Source of the DNA: Prorocentrum cordatum
Taxonomy: Eukaryota; Sar; Dinophyceae; Prorocentrales; Prorocentraceae
Length of the DNA: 64,000 bases
Reading direction: 5' to 3'
NCBI GenBank assembly: GCA_963575745.1
Contig: CAUYUJ010010391.1
Span: forward strand, 250,781 to 314,780
Shown: one piece after another, positions 55,301-61,865 of the stretch
Numbering within the stretch: position 1 is the stretch's first letter
Layout of the letters: each line of letters begins with the position of its first letter
Made by a program: the position numbers and the translations under genes
Notes under the pieces: generated by a model
What the model was told of the DNA's origin: nothing
Seen by the model: only the letters and a program-made list of their open reading frames with translations
The model's database searches: none

Positions 55301-55395
55301 GGCGTTGTGGCTGTGGTCCTAGGACGCCTGGTGGCCCCACAGGAGTGCGCAGGTTCCTCTGCTGTGCGTCTTGGATACCTGTATGCACTGCCCAC
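52351..55395 (-). CDS. RING-H2 finger and retropepsin-like protease ORF (1014 aa)
   Basis: The N-terminal 120 residues are partly shifted-frame sequence. Reading becomes convincing from about residue 68. The RING-H2 finger has Cys354-x2-Cys357, Cys372-x-His374, His377-x2-Cys380 and Cys402-x2-Cys405 (54181-54336), the spacing of C3H2C3 ubiquitin ligases. A coiled-coil-like segment follows (REMRRLREAVEALEARAA, about 439-456). The aspartic protease domain (about 672-830) has FMLDIGSNVNIIG with Asp683 and GSGANLPAIWGLGAME, like retropepsins that work as dimers. AGPPA linkers, each a hairpin micro-repeat, separate the parts. A helical C-terminal region (residues 880-950) precedes a UGA that ends the ORF. 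The next ORF continues in the same frame. A RING in a retrotransposon polyprotein is unusual. It may direct ubiquitylation of host or element proteins (inference). Confidence 0.88.
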   Translation of the reverse strand: MGSAYRYPRRTAEEPAHSCGATRRPRTTATTPSAADGSRRFAGIRHSQQHSKQPLPLALRWGSEGGVAAGSPAERTPAEPPAQAGPPADGQQGSDYERRAANLRAQATFLQQQADRVPSLLRNRNIDVTNHGDFRPLWSWTSEDAPNADPTNPYRQVFIPGIASHPIYGWDNHGPAEAQAMDAPMYPEYYAQMNNTPMIAGPPANEYTRNLANEMFRLQFTRAVDAQSMPHYAYMPTPTDPETVVQPAGLAVPAAMGNMPDYIRDVHNTQQAMLASRQQARDNTRLRQQRAIQRRIERETQAGTPAEAGPPAERPDRRPPPTPYREGETTFERQARTRPDVPAPVISDYNFTQCPICMDNYEMGTTVWRLACGHFFHDICWDRVAQQHVRNQRPGAPNEAPCAVCRGPGIVIAHFPHAGQRDAESEQARQQERYVADAREMRRLREAVEALEARAAQSAEPSARAPAAQAYPWPAPEQGIQMPILPTLRAQEPPAAGPPAEAAPAAQAGPPANGPPNPGFLRAMEANIRRSGRSGGGTRRPTGSTRTSRVASPVSARSRASAESAEAAQFHTTFMIDTEGLTYARDDTDTLPPGGEWMSTLSANYWVLEQEPITVEERRQYEQMWCTELTMSQWVLEQRLLKGTLGSQITYHTNDHGTIALAARNGTFFPDEDGMPCISFMLDIGSNVNIIGSNTARTFQDIMARYNYRPAICTLSKTLYINGVGEGAAICRKMGNFKIGVQYANEASPRIEEYASNIAEGSGANLPAIWGLGAMEARDTIIVLKPGYQKVIFPSGDYTLKLGRGAKVLKAKKTPSGHLAIPCGLYDGAKSQTVTNTFTIRSSRDGYTETENEEDPVSAGPPAEASAGPPAEATAGPPATGQSMTVTTDTYIVEPYIDKQLLKDTTRLIVDRTLNSWWEGQQCPEGTWPHMKDALKSKIFWAVQEAVNKWTPEDQAGPPASPPPPPSYTGGGSSDSAGPTRVKIVSVATPATPAEPSANSMPPSQTATWSHDRR

Positions 55396-55535
55396 GGGTC
55401 AGCACGATATAGCTGATCGGTCAGTCCAGAAACGTCGGCTGGTGTCAGTAGCTGTTGAGGGCCTGGACCCATGCCTGCTGATCCGGCCTCCAAGGAGATG
55501 CTACCGTTGCTACTGGTGTGACCACTTGTTGCCAT
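55086..55535 (-). other. Bridging frame between KptA and RING ORFs
   Basis: This third frame carries TPADVSGLTDQLYRADPWAV, which matches the old copy's contiguous sequence (TPNDGLCAADPWRIQ). The conserved protein thus leaves the KptA frame near 55.5 kb, uses this frame, and re-enters the RING frame near 55.2 kb: two -1 changes. Together they look more like two indels than one programmed event. Confidence 0.5.
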
Positions 55536-58132
55536 GAACCGTCCGAGGTGTCTACCGCGGGTGTCCCCGCACCTGCGGGTGGCCCCGCCTCAGGCATGAC
55601 CTCGTCTTCCTGGGCAGTTATCATGAGGACTGTCTGTGTGTCGTACGGTCGTGGAGCAACATCTTGCTCGGTCATGATCAAGTTGAATGGGCGACCGTCC
55701 GTCTTAGACCATCCCTTTAGGTACATGGCGTGATCTTCCATTACACCCAGAGTTTTGTCACATAGTTTAAGTGGCAGGTAGTCATCGGTGCGAATCCTGT
55801 CTGCGGGTTGGCCCCGCTTCCGCGATTTGTCATACGCCAGCGGATTGCTCCAGGCTTCACCGACCCGATATTTTGCAATGCTCACAATCTGGAGGATATG
55901 ATCGGGCGGTATGCGGCCGTCGTGGCCCCGTGTCATGACGATGTCATTTGCTGACCTCCATAGGGAAAAGCCACTGGACAGCATCTTGTTGATGCTGCAG
56001 AATATGAGCACCTCCGAGTCAGGACGGATGCCCGATTGAATCCTCGGGTCGCCCGGGAGGTAGGGGCAGCCGTGTACAAATTGGCGCCCCCCCTTCCTTT
56101 TAGGGTTGTCCTGTGCGAGGCATGAAAGGCCATTAGCAAGGATGTCCTTGACATATTCCCACTGTGTCCCGTGGATGAAATATACTGGGTCGTCTGGTTC
56201 TTTCATCCATGTTGTGATCGGCTTATAAAGCGACTCGGGACAGTGGATGCCTGGACTGCTGTGGCCGTTCGTGGCTCTGATGAAGTACTGTGGCCTGCGT
56301 GCCGTTGGTCGAAACCTGGGAGGCAGCAGCATGCTGTCATCAACGCACTTCATCTGGAGCCTGCCCTTCTGCATGCCGTGATGGTCAATCATCTCACAGC
56401 AGTTTAGCAGCACCCAATACACGTATGACGTGTGGGGCCTGCCCTTGATCAGCACCTCGTGCATTTCACGATAGCCTTTCCACTGATCATTTTCAGTCCA
56501 GTTTGTCAGCAAATCGTCAACAACAACCCAGCCATCGTATGGATCGAAAGTGCTAATCTTTTCGAAGTGTCGGCTGAATCCGTCCTTCCAATACGGACTA
56601 TGGCGTAGGGCTGTAGAGAACCATATTGACACCTTGGTCATTTGCCCATCGCGCGGCAGAGTCGGATCCATGCCGAACCTCTCCATGACCTTCATGAGCT
56701 CTGCCCTGTGCTGCGCGACGCGCAATGGCGGCCTGTCTCGCAACATATTTCCCACGGCTTGTTGTTCACGTTCCCAGTCGTTGCGGCACTCGAAGTTACG
56801 ACGATCAGGGCAATTAATGACCTCGTATCGATCTGTATCGTCTCGAGTGACTCGTGGGTTTATGGTGCGCTTCGGGCCTTTGCCTTCAATGCCTTGCCAA
56901 TATTCAATGGCTCCCAGAGGGATGTTCCTAAGAACAGACATCACTGGCTGCCAGCGTGCGGGTGGCCCCGCTAATGCAGCTGGCGGCGCTTTAACGGGTG
57001 GCCCCGCTAATGCAGCTGGCGCCGCTTTAACGGGTGGCCCTGCAGAACCTGCGGCTGACGAGGCAGCTCCAGCGGATGACTCCGCGCCAGGGTGCGGGTG
57101 ACCTTGGTCAGCCACTGCATCGTCGGCTAGTTTCTGTCGGTCGCCAAATTCTTTGAGGGCTCTGAAGCGTTCTTCTCTTGAAAGAGTGCTTTCTGCGGGT
57201 GTCCCCGCTGCTGCAGCTGGCGCCGCTTTAGCGGGTGGCCCCGCAGAGCCCTTGTCCTCCTTAGCTTTGGCGGCTGCTTCTGCCCGCACCGACCTCATCC
57301 CAGCTTCGGGCTTCGGCTGCGCTTTCATTCGTGCCGAACCTGGTCGTGGTGCAAGGCGCGGCTGATGCAGAGTTGGAGTCCAGTCACCTCGGAAGGCTGC
57401 CTTAGGCTGATCGCGAACTTCGTCCTTGACATCGCCTTGGGCAGCCGGTGGCATCGGGGTCGATGGTCCAGCAAAAGCCTTCCTCCTCTCCGTCACGGAC
57501 GGGCCGGTAGGCTCTCCCTGCTCAGGGTCGCCCTTCTTGGCGATCCCTCTGGCCTTCGCACGCCCCTGTGTGTCTTCGGGGCTCTTGGACGGGTGCCTCT
57601 TCGCAGGAGTCGGTGAAGAAGAGGAGTCGGCTTCAGGTCTTGGAGGTGGTCTGCTGCCCTTACCTGGTTGTGGACCAGGAGGGTCCTTAGGAGGGCCTTC
57701 TGGCTGGCCATGATCATGGATGATCTGCCTCATATGGTCGATGTCGGCAGTGCCTTTTATGGCCAGCTTGTACTTGCCATTTTCGTGGCGGTGAATAACC
57801 CTTGTGCAAAACCACTTCTGCGCCGAGGAGCTGTAGTACCAGCAGGCGCACCCATCAGGGAATGGATTCTCTGAGCCGTCTTCCGCCGCCCATTCTTCAT
57901 TCAGTTCGGTTTGGTCAGTGCCGGCGGCGGATCCGGCAGCAGATGCAACAGCTATCCAATCTTCGTCCGCGGACCCAGCGGCTGGCGCCGCGTCTGCGGG
58001 TGACCCCGCTTCTTTGCTGGATTCTGCGGGTGACCCCGCCTCTTTATGGAATCGGCGGTTCCATTCCTTGAGGCGATGGTCATTGGGAAGCTGTACCCAA
58101 TTTTCCCTGACAGTGTTGGCAACCTCCTTCGG
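55445..58132 (-). CDS. Tpt1/KptA-type RNA 2'-phosphotransferase ORF (762 aa from first Met)
   Basis: The frame opens at 58132, 53 nt inside the gag ORF, reading KEVANTVRENWVQLPNDHRL, and the first Met is at 57733. Residue numbers count from that Met. Residues 1-260 are basic and Pro/Ala-rich linkers. Residues about 366-605 (55919-56640) match Tpt1/KptA: ALRHSP with Arg377-His378, GWVVVDDLL, FIRATNGHS with Arg486, YFIHGT, ILANGL, GRQFVHG, SGIRPDSEVLIF with Arg570, then SANDIVMTRG. These give the Arg-His-Arg-Arg set and the HGT/GHS NAD-binding features of the family. Tpt1 removes the 2'-phosphate left at tRNA splice junctions, transferring it to NAD+. The rest of the C-terminus (DGSWQQV...) is shared with the old copy. 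The ORF ends at 55445. The true continuation appears to lie in another frame (55535-55086) before the RING ORF. No standalone start or splice signal suggests a captured host gene still spliced. Confidence 0.88.
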   Translation of the reverse strand, partial: PKEVANTVRENWVQLPNDHRLKEWNRRFHKEAGSPAESSKEAGSPADAAPAAGSADEDWIAVASAAGSAAGTDQTELNEEWAAEDGSENPFPDGCACWYYSSSAQKWFCTRVIHRHENGKYKLAIKGTADIDHMRQIIHDHGQPEGPPKDPPGPQPGKGSRPPPRPEADSSSSPTPAKRHPSKSPEDTQGRAKARGIAKKGDPEQGEPTGPSVTERRKAFAGPSTPMPPAAQGDVKDEVRDQPKAAFRGDWTPTLHQPRLAPRPGSARMKAQPKPEAGMRSVRAEAAAKAKEDKGSAGPPAKAAPAAAAGTPAESTLSREERFRALKEFGDRQKLADDAVADQGHPHPGAESSAGAASSAAGSAGPPVKAAPAALAGPPVKAPPAALAGPPARWQPVMSVLRNIPLGAIEYWQGIEGKGPKRTINPRVTRDDTDRYEVINCPDRRNFECRNDWEREQQAVGNMLRDRPPLRVAQHRAELMKVMERFGMDPTLPRDGQMTKVSIWFSTALRHSPYWKDGFSRHFEKISTFDPYDGWVVVDDLLTNWTENDQWKGYREMHEVLIKGRPHTSYVYWVLLNCCEMIDHHGMQKGRLQMKCVDDSMLLPPRFRPTARRPQYFIRATNGHSSPGIHCPESLYKPITTWMKEPDDPVYFIHGTQWEYVKDILANGLSCLAQDNPKRKGGRQFVHGCPYLPGDPRIQSGIRPDSEVLIFCSINKMLSSGFSLWRSANDIVMTRGHDGRIPPDHILQIVSIAKYRVGEAWSNPLAYDKSRKRGQPADRIRTDDYLPLKLCDKTLGVMEDHAMYLKGWSKTDGRPFNLIMTEQDVAPRPYDTQTVLMITAQEDEVMPEAGPPAGAGTPAVDTSDGSWQQVVTPVATVASPWRPDQQAWVQALNSY

Positions 58133-61100
58133 TCATAGGGACGCGATCGGCTTCTGTGATGCGCTTTCCTCCTCCAGGGACCTCCTTGTTAGGATCATGG
58201 ACGTTGCCAGCGTCATCTCCATGAGACCAATTCCACGGGGTCTCACCGTGATGAGGACTCCTGGAGGGGCGGTCCATTGGACAACTGCGCATGTGACCTT
58301 TGAAGGGCTCGCACTGACATACTTGTTTCCTGTATGTCTTGCGATCGTTGATGATCTCCTGTTTCTTAGCCCTTTTGTCCCAAGCCTCTGGCGTTTTGGT
58401 CTTGCCACCCTTGGTGCGTATTATCATGCCAGATTCGTCCCTTTTGGTGCAGTACTCCTTAGAATACCAGTGGCGGATCACGTCCATCGAGTAGCCGGGG
58501 TACCAATTGATGTACCACTCCGGCACGTACTGAGCGGATACACCGACGGAGTGCTCCGTACTGTACGGGTAGCCCGATGCATCATGTGTAGGGCGTCGGG
58601 GAGCTGAACGGCTCCTCCTGCGGGCTGGCCCCGCTGACGCACTGCCACGTTCCATGGGCCTTTGATCGTCATGCTCTGAGTCTCGGGGAGGCGATGGTCG
58701 CCTGTCCCTCTTGGCATGGCGCATGTCCTCCGAGTCCTCTGAGCTGTCCTGGGCCATGAATACGTGCTGATACGGGCTTCGGAAGTACCCGATGTCGTTT
58801 AGCTGCTCCATCGTGAGGTCGTTGAGGTCCATCTGGTCGCAGCCCTGCATGAATACATCCATAGACCAAGCGGGTGGCCCCGCTGCTGCGGCTGGCGTCA
58901 CTTCGGCGGGTGACCCCGCTAGAGCCTGGAGTGCTGTCAGCATCTGAGGTGCCGACATGTCCGAATCCAGGTATGGACGCAGCCTTGCGGCCCCTGGGCG
59001 CGACAGCAGGTCGTTCATGGTTATCTGCTGATGTGCTGGCGCACTCAGGAGCCGGATTGCTTCTGCGACCTGCTCTTGGAGCATGTCCTTATAGTCCTCT
59101 TCGGCCTCTTCAGAGTCAGAATACGCGGGATGGCCCCGCATTTCGTCATCAGCGTCTCCCGCTTCCGAGCCAGCTCGCGGAAGATCTGGCAGCAACGGCA
59201 TGCCAATCACCTGCGGTGCCAGCGCGGCGGCGAGCTCTTCCTCGGTCGCCGGGACGGTCTCAGCATCGGAGATCTCGTCGTCGGCGGGTGGCCCCGCTGG
59301 AAGACCGAACCAGGCATTGAACGCGACCTCGTCGACTTCGTCCCAGCCGTGGAACTCGTCGAAGAGGGTCACCGCGTAGTCTTCCAGGGCTACGGTCACT
59401 TCAGCGTAGCGGGCCATCACGTAATACGTGGAGGAGCCCGCGGCGGGAGCCGCTTCTGGATTGACGTAAAACTCGTAGTCAATGTAATATATGTCATCCA
59501 TAAAAGAGTTTTGAGCCAAATGTACGGATCCCTTTCCTTTCCCTTTCGGGCATTGATCGCGCAAGTGCTCTGTACTACCGCATGTGTGACACTTCATAGT
59601 ATTGCCAGAAGCGTCCCTAGGGTTGCCCCTCCGCCCTTTTCCCTTACCAGAGGTCCGCCTGTGACCCCGACCTTTGCCTCCGATAAGAACTTCTTCAAAA
59701 ACTATATCAGTTAAGGACGTGAGGAAAGCAGTAATACCCCTACCATGCATACGGCGTCTGCGACCCCCTTTGCCACGACCCTTTCCATATCGTTTGAAAT
59801 GTCGGCGTACTGCACGTCTCACTTTTCTGACTGGTTTCTTCATAAAGCGCCTCCAACGGCGTTTTGATTTGCGATAAGCCATAAAAGCGGCTTCCGCTCT
59901 TTGTTGTTCAGAAAGGTGAGTGTCATCCGCTGGATAGTCATTACCAGCAGAGACTATGCCATTGTGCTCATCGTCAGATGAGGTATCTGTGTCAGTGCCA
60001 GATTCAAACGGTGAGGGTGGCTGAGACCCTTGAGCGGATGACTCCGCTTGGCCCCAGAGGGTTGTGCCCGAGGGCGGGCTTGCAGTGTAGGCGGCGCCTG
60101 GCGAGTAGTTCGACCAGGCGTTCGCCTCAGCTGCCTCTGCCGATGCCTGGCCGGTCTGCCCTAAGAAGGCAGTGGCCTCGTTGGGCATATCGGCTGGGTC
60201 AGCCCAGGGACTTGGCTCGCCAGGACCAGCGGGTGACCCCGCAGTCGTGGCGTAGACACCTGCATGTGAGTGGTGCCCTGTGAAGATACCCGCAATGTTG
60301 CCAGGAGAGCGCTCGGCAACATGTCCGTAGTTCCTCATCCTGGTCAGCAGCCTGTCATAGTCTGCTTGTGTTCTGGGCATCTGATGATTAAAGGGCTCCA
60401 GCAGGTGTTGGGCTCGTGACGCGCCAACGCCTAACGCTCTGAAAAGGATCAGCGTTAGGATCTGAAAGTTGGGGATGACAAAGCCAACAGAGTTAGCCTC
60501 GTCACGGGCCATCTCGAATCGAGCTAACACTGAGTCGATTCGCTCGCCCCTTTCGACGCGAAAGTCGATAAGGGCAGTGCCAGAGTTGAGCTGGCGCTCA
60601 TCTTCCAGATTTTCAAATTTGGTGCTCAATAGGTACAGTATATAAGTAACTGCATCCGTTGGCTGTCCATTGACAGTTACACCATAGTTGATGATCTGGG
60701 AGGGGACCTGCATGGCGATACGACGAGCAAGACCTTGAAGGCCTCGTTGTAGTGCTGCAGCTTGTTGAGGTGGCGTCATATTGCCGCTCGTTACGTTTAT
60801 CCATGCATGTACTTCGCGAACGTATTCGCGAAAAGGCGTAGTACCGGCAGGGTCCCACGAAGGGCCGGTAGTACGCGTGTCGTCCATCCCCTGCCGCATG
60901 TATCCCACAGCACATCCCATTATTACCCACAGAATGCCGAAGATAGTTATCTTAATCCAGTGCATGTGCATTTCGGCTTCGGTGATTGGTTTAGGCTGTG
61001 GTTTGTCAGGCTCTGGCGTAGTAGCCGTGAGGCGCCTGACTGGCACGGGATGCAGGTGGCCCCGCTGCGGGTAGCCCCGCAGGGTGACCACGTTCTCGAT

Positions 61101-61475
61101 CGAGTTGCCGATTGGCATCTGGTGGAAGTCGAGAGTGAAGTAGCGCAGTGAAGTAGGAGAGAGCGTCTCGAGTTCGCGGGTTGCCCCGCTAGCTCGATCG
61201 CGGACTGGCTCCGCTCCTCGCAGAGCCGGCGCAACATGGTATTCCACCGTAGTAGTAGTCCACCAAGTTGTGCCGTGGATTACAGGAATCAGAGCGAGAG
61301 CCAGCCACACGAGAGTGTAGCCAGCTCCGCTACCAAGTCGAAAACATGCTGGTAAGCTTAGGTATGTGTTACGCTTCAAGCGTTGCCATATCCCAGGCTT
61401 TGGCTCATATCGCATGAGCAAGAGAGCGAGACGAAGCATGGGATCTGGAGTAAAGGATAGAAGGGGCATCTTCAA
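58080..61475 (-). CDS. Gag-like ORF with hydrophobic segments, capsid region and CCHC knuckle (1131 aa)
   Basis: The first ATG (61475) lies inside the 5' LTR. The protein begins MKMPLLSFTPDPMLRL. Two hydrophobic stretches, about residues 52-68 (YTLVWLALALIPVIH) and 174-192 (IKITIFGILWVIMGCAV), are membrane-like. The second has a counterpart in the old copy. A helix-rich capsid-like domain spans about 205-400 (EVHAWINVTSG, LILFRALGVGASRAQHLLEP, HQMPRTQADYDRLLTRM). A basic region (KPVRKVRRAVRRHFKR) precedes the knuckle Cys629-x2-Cys632-x4-His637-x4-Cys642. The last 450 residues are acidic and then Arg/Ser-rich, with a C-terminal Cys/His-containing stretch (CQCEPFKGHMRSC). The ORF ends at TGA 58080-58082 and overlaps the next frame by 53 nt in a +1 relation. 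Gag packages the RNA. The membrane-like segments suggest particle assembly at a membrane (inference). Confidence 0.88.
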   Translation of the reverse strand: MKMPLLSFTPDPMLRLALLLMRYEPKPGIWQRLKRNTYLSLPACFRLGSGAGYTLVWLALALIPVIHGTTWWTTTTVEYHVAPALRGAEPVRDRASGATRELETLSPTSLRYFTLDFHQMPIGNSIENVVTLRGYPQRGHLHPVPVRRLTATTPEPDKPQPKPITEAEMHMHWIKITIFGILWVIMGCAVGYMRQGMDDTRTTGPSWDPAGTTPFREYVREVHAWINVTSGNMTPPQQAAALQRGLQGLARRIAMQVPSQIINYGVTVNGQPTDAVTYILYLLSTKFENLEDERQLNSGTALIDFRVERGERIDSVLARFEMARDEANSVGFVIPNFQILTLILFRALGVGASRAQHLLEPFNHQMPRTQADYDRLLTRMRNYGHVAERSPGNIAGIFTGHHSHAGVYATTAGSPAGPGEPSPWADPADMPNEATAFLGQTGQASAEAAEANAWSNYSPGAAYTASPPSGTTLWGQAESSAQGSQPPSPFESGTDTDTSSDDEHNGIVSAGNDYPADDTHLSEQQRAEAAFMAYRKSKRRWRRFMKKPVRKVRRAVRRHFKRYGKGRGKGGRRRRMHGRGITAFLTSLTDIVFEEVLIGGKGRGHRRTSGKGKGRRGNPRDASGNTMKCHTCGSTEHLRDQCPKGKGKGSVHLAQNSFMDDIYYIDYEFYVNPEAAPAAGSSTYYVMARYAEVTVALEDYAVTLFDEFHGWDEVDEVAFNAWFGLPAGPPADDEISDAETVPATEEELAAALAPQVIGMPLLPDLPRAGSEAGDADDEMRGHPAYSDSEEAEEDYKDMLQEQVAEAIRLLSAPAHQQITMNDLLSRPGAARLRPYLDSDMSAPQMLTALQALAGSPAEVTPAAAAGPPAWSMDVFMQGCDQMDLNDLTMEQLNDIGYFRSPYQHVFMAQDSSEDSEDMRHAKRDRRPSPPRDSEHDDQRPMERGSASAGPARRRSRSAPRRPTHDASGYPYSTEHSVGVSAQYVPEWYINWYPGYSMDVIRHWYSKEYCTKRDESGMIIRTKGGKTKTPEAWDKRAKKQEIINDRKTYRKQVCQCEPFKGHMRSCPMDRPSRSPHHGETPWNWSHGDDAGNVHDPNKEVPGGGKRITEADRVPMTEGGCQHCQGKLGTASQ
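61321..61335 (-). promoter_or_regulatory. Primer-binding site, initiator-Met tRNA type
   Basis: The coding strand reads TGGTAGCGGAGCTGG directly after the 5' LTR. TGGTAGCGGAG pairs with a tRNA 3' end of the form CUCCGCUACCA, close to eukaryotic initiator Met tRNA. The position with no gap fixes the LTR boundary at 61336. Confidence 0.82.
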
Positions 61476-61620
61476 TGGAAAAGGTATTTTCCGATCTCAG
61501 ATACCAGTCGTGCGCCTCGGTGAGGCACAGTCATATATTTGGCCGGGCCCGGCTTGAGCCAGGCACGGCAGCGGTACATGCTCGATTTATACCTCGCCTT
61601 TAACCTTCTCCGTTTAAAGT
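61336..61620 (-). repeat. 5' LTR of young element
   Basis: It holds the presumed promoter and the start codon of the Gag ORF at 61475. Near-identity with the other LTR indicates a recent insertion. The outer edge abuts CCCCCTGCC minisatellite DNA. Confidence 0.95.
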
Positions 61621-61675
61621 CCCCCTGCCCCCCCTGCCCCCGCCCTCCACGAAGTCTAAGGGGGGCGGGGGGGTT

Positions 61676-61865
61676 CGCTCCGCTCATGGATTGGGCGCGC
61701 GGTCGCCAAATCCCTGCATCGGGGGAGGTGCCCTCCCCAACATGCGGCCGGTGCCGCCTCGCTCGGCGGCGGACATCCGCGACATGTCCCATGGCAGCGG
61801 GACCCGTCGCGAATCCACGCCCCCTTGGTGCACGTTTGCGATCGCCTGACGCTCGGGACCTCCCG
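61676..61865 (+). repeat. Dispersed repeat, copy 2 (partner at 0.65 kb)
   Basis: Aligns with 652-860 (see the entry there). It starts 55 bp outside the young LTR element, in the flanking DNA. Confidence 0.6.

Larger units (their letters stand above)
45726..61216. repeat. About forty 14-nt hairpin micro-repeats spread through the young element
   Basis: Consensus (plus strand) GCGGG-TGGC-CCCGC. Clear instances are near 47748, 48404, 50960, 52519, 52761, 52782, 52810, 53862, 53898, 54461, 54478, 55134, 55150, 55178, 55559, 55574, 56960, 57195, 57993, 58018, 58870, 58907, 59283, 60228 and 61064. Stem variants with compensating changes are GCGGA...TCCGC (51199, 51212, 51227, 52394, 54011, 57071, 60033) and GCGAG...CTCGC (45726, 45754). 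On the coding strand most read A-G-P-P-A, A-G-S-P-A, A-E-P-S-A or A-E-S-S-A in the ORF frame. Positions were found by eye and the list is not exhaustive. Confidence 0.85.
45350..61620 (-). mobile_element. Young giant Ty1/copia-type LTR retrotransposon with KptA, RING and methyltransferase domains
   Basis: A 16.27-kb element in minus orientation. LTRs at 45350-45634 and 61336-61620 are 285 bp and differ at one position by eye. Order of products: Gag, KptA-like RNA 2'-phosphotransferase, RING-H2, aspartic protease, two methyltransferase-like domains, Cys/His cluster, integrase, RT, RNase H. Integrase before RT defines the Ty1/copia order. It is about three times the length of an ordinary copia element, the surplus being the extra domains and AGPPA-type linkers. 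Two frame changes and two in-frame stops divide the coding region. They may be regulatory or may be recent damage. The decayed copy at 8.29-24.28 kb has the same plan. Confidence 0.95.
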
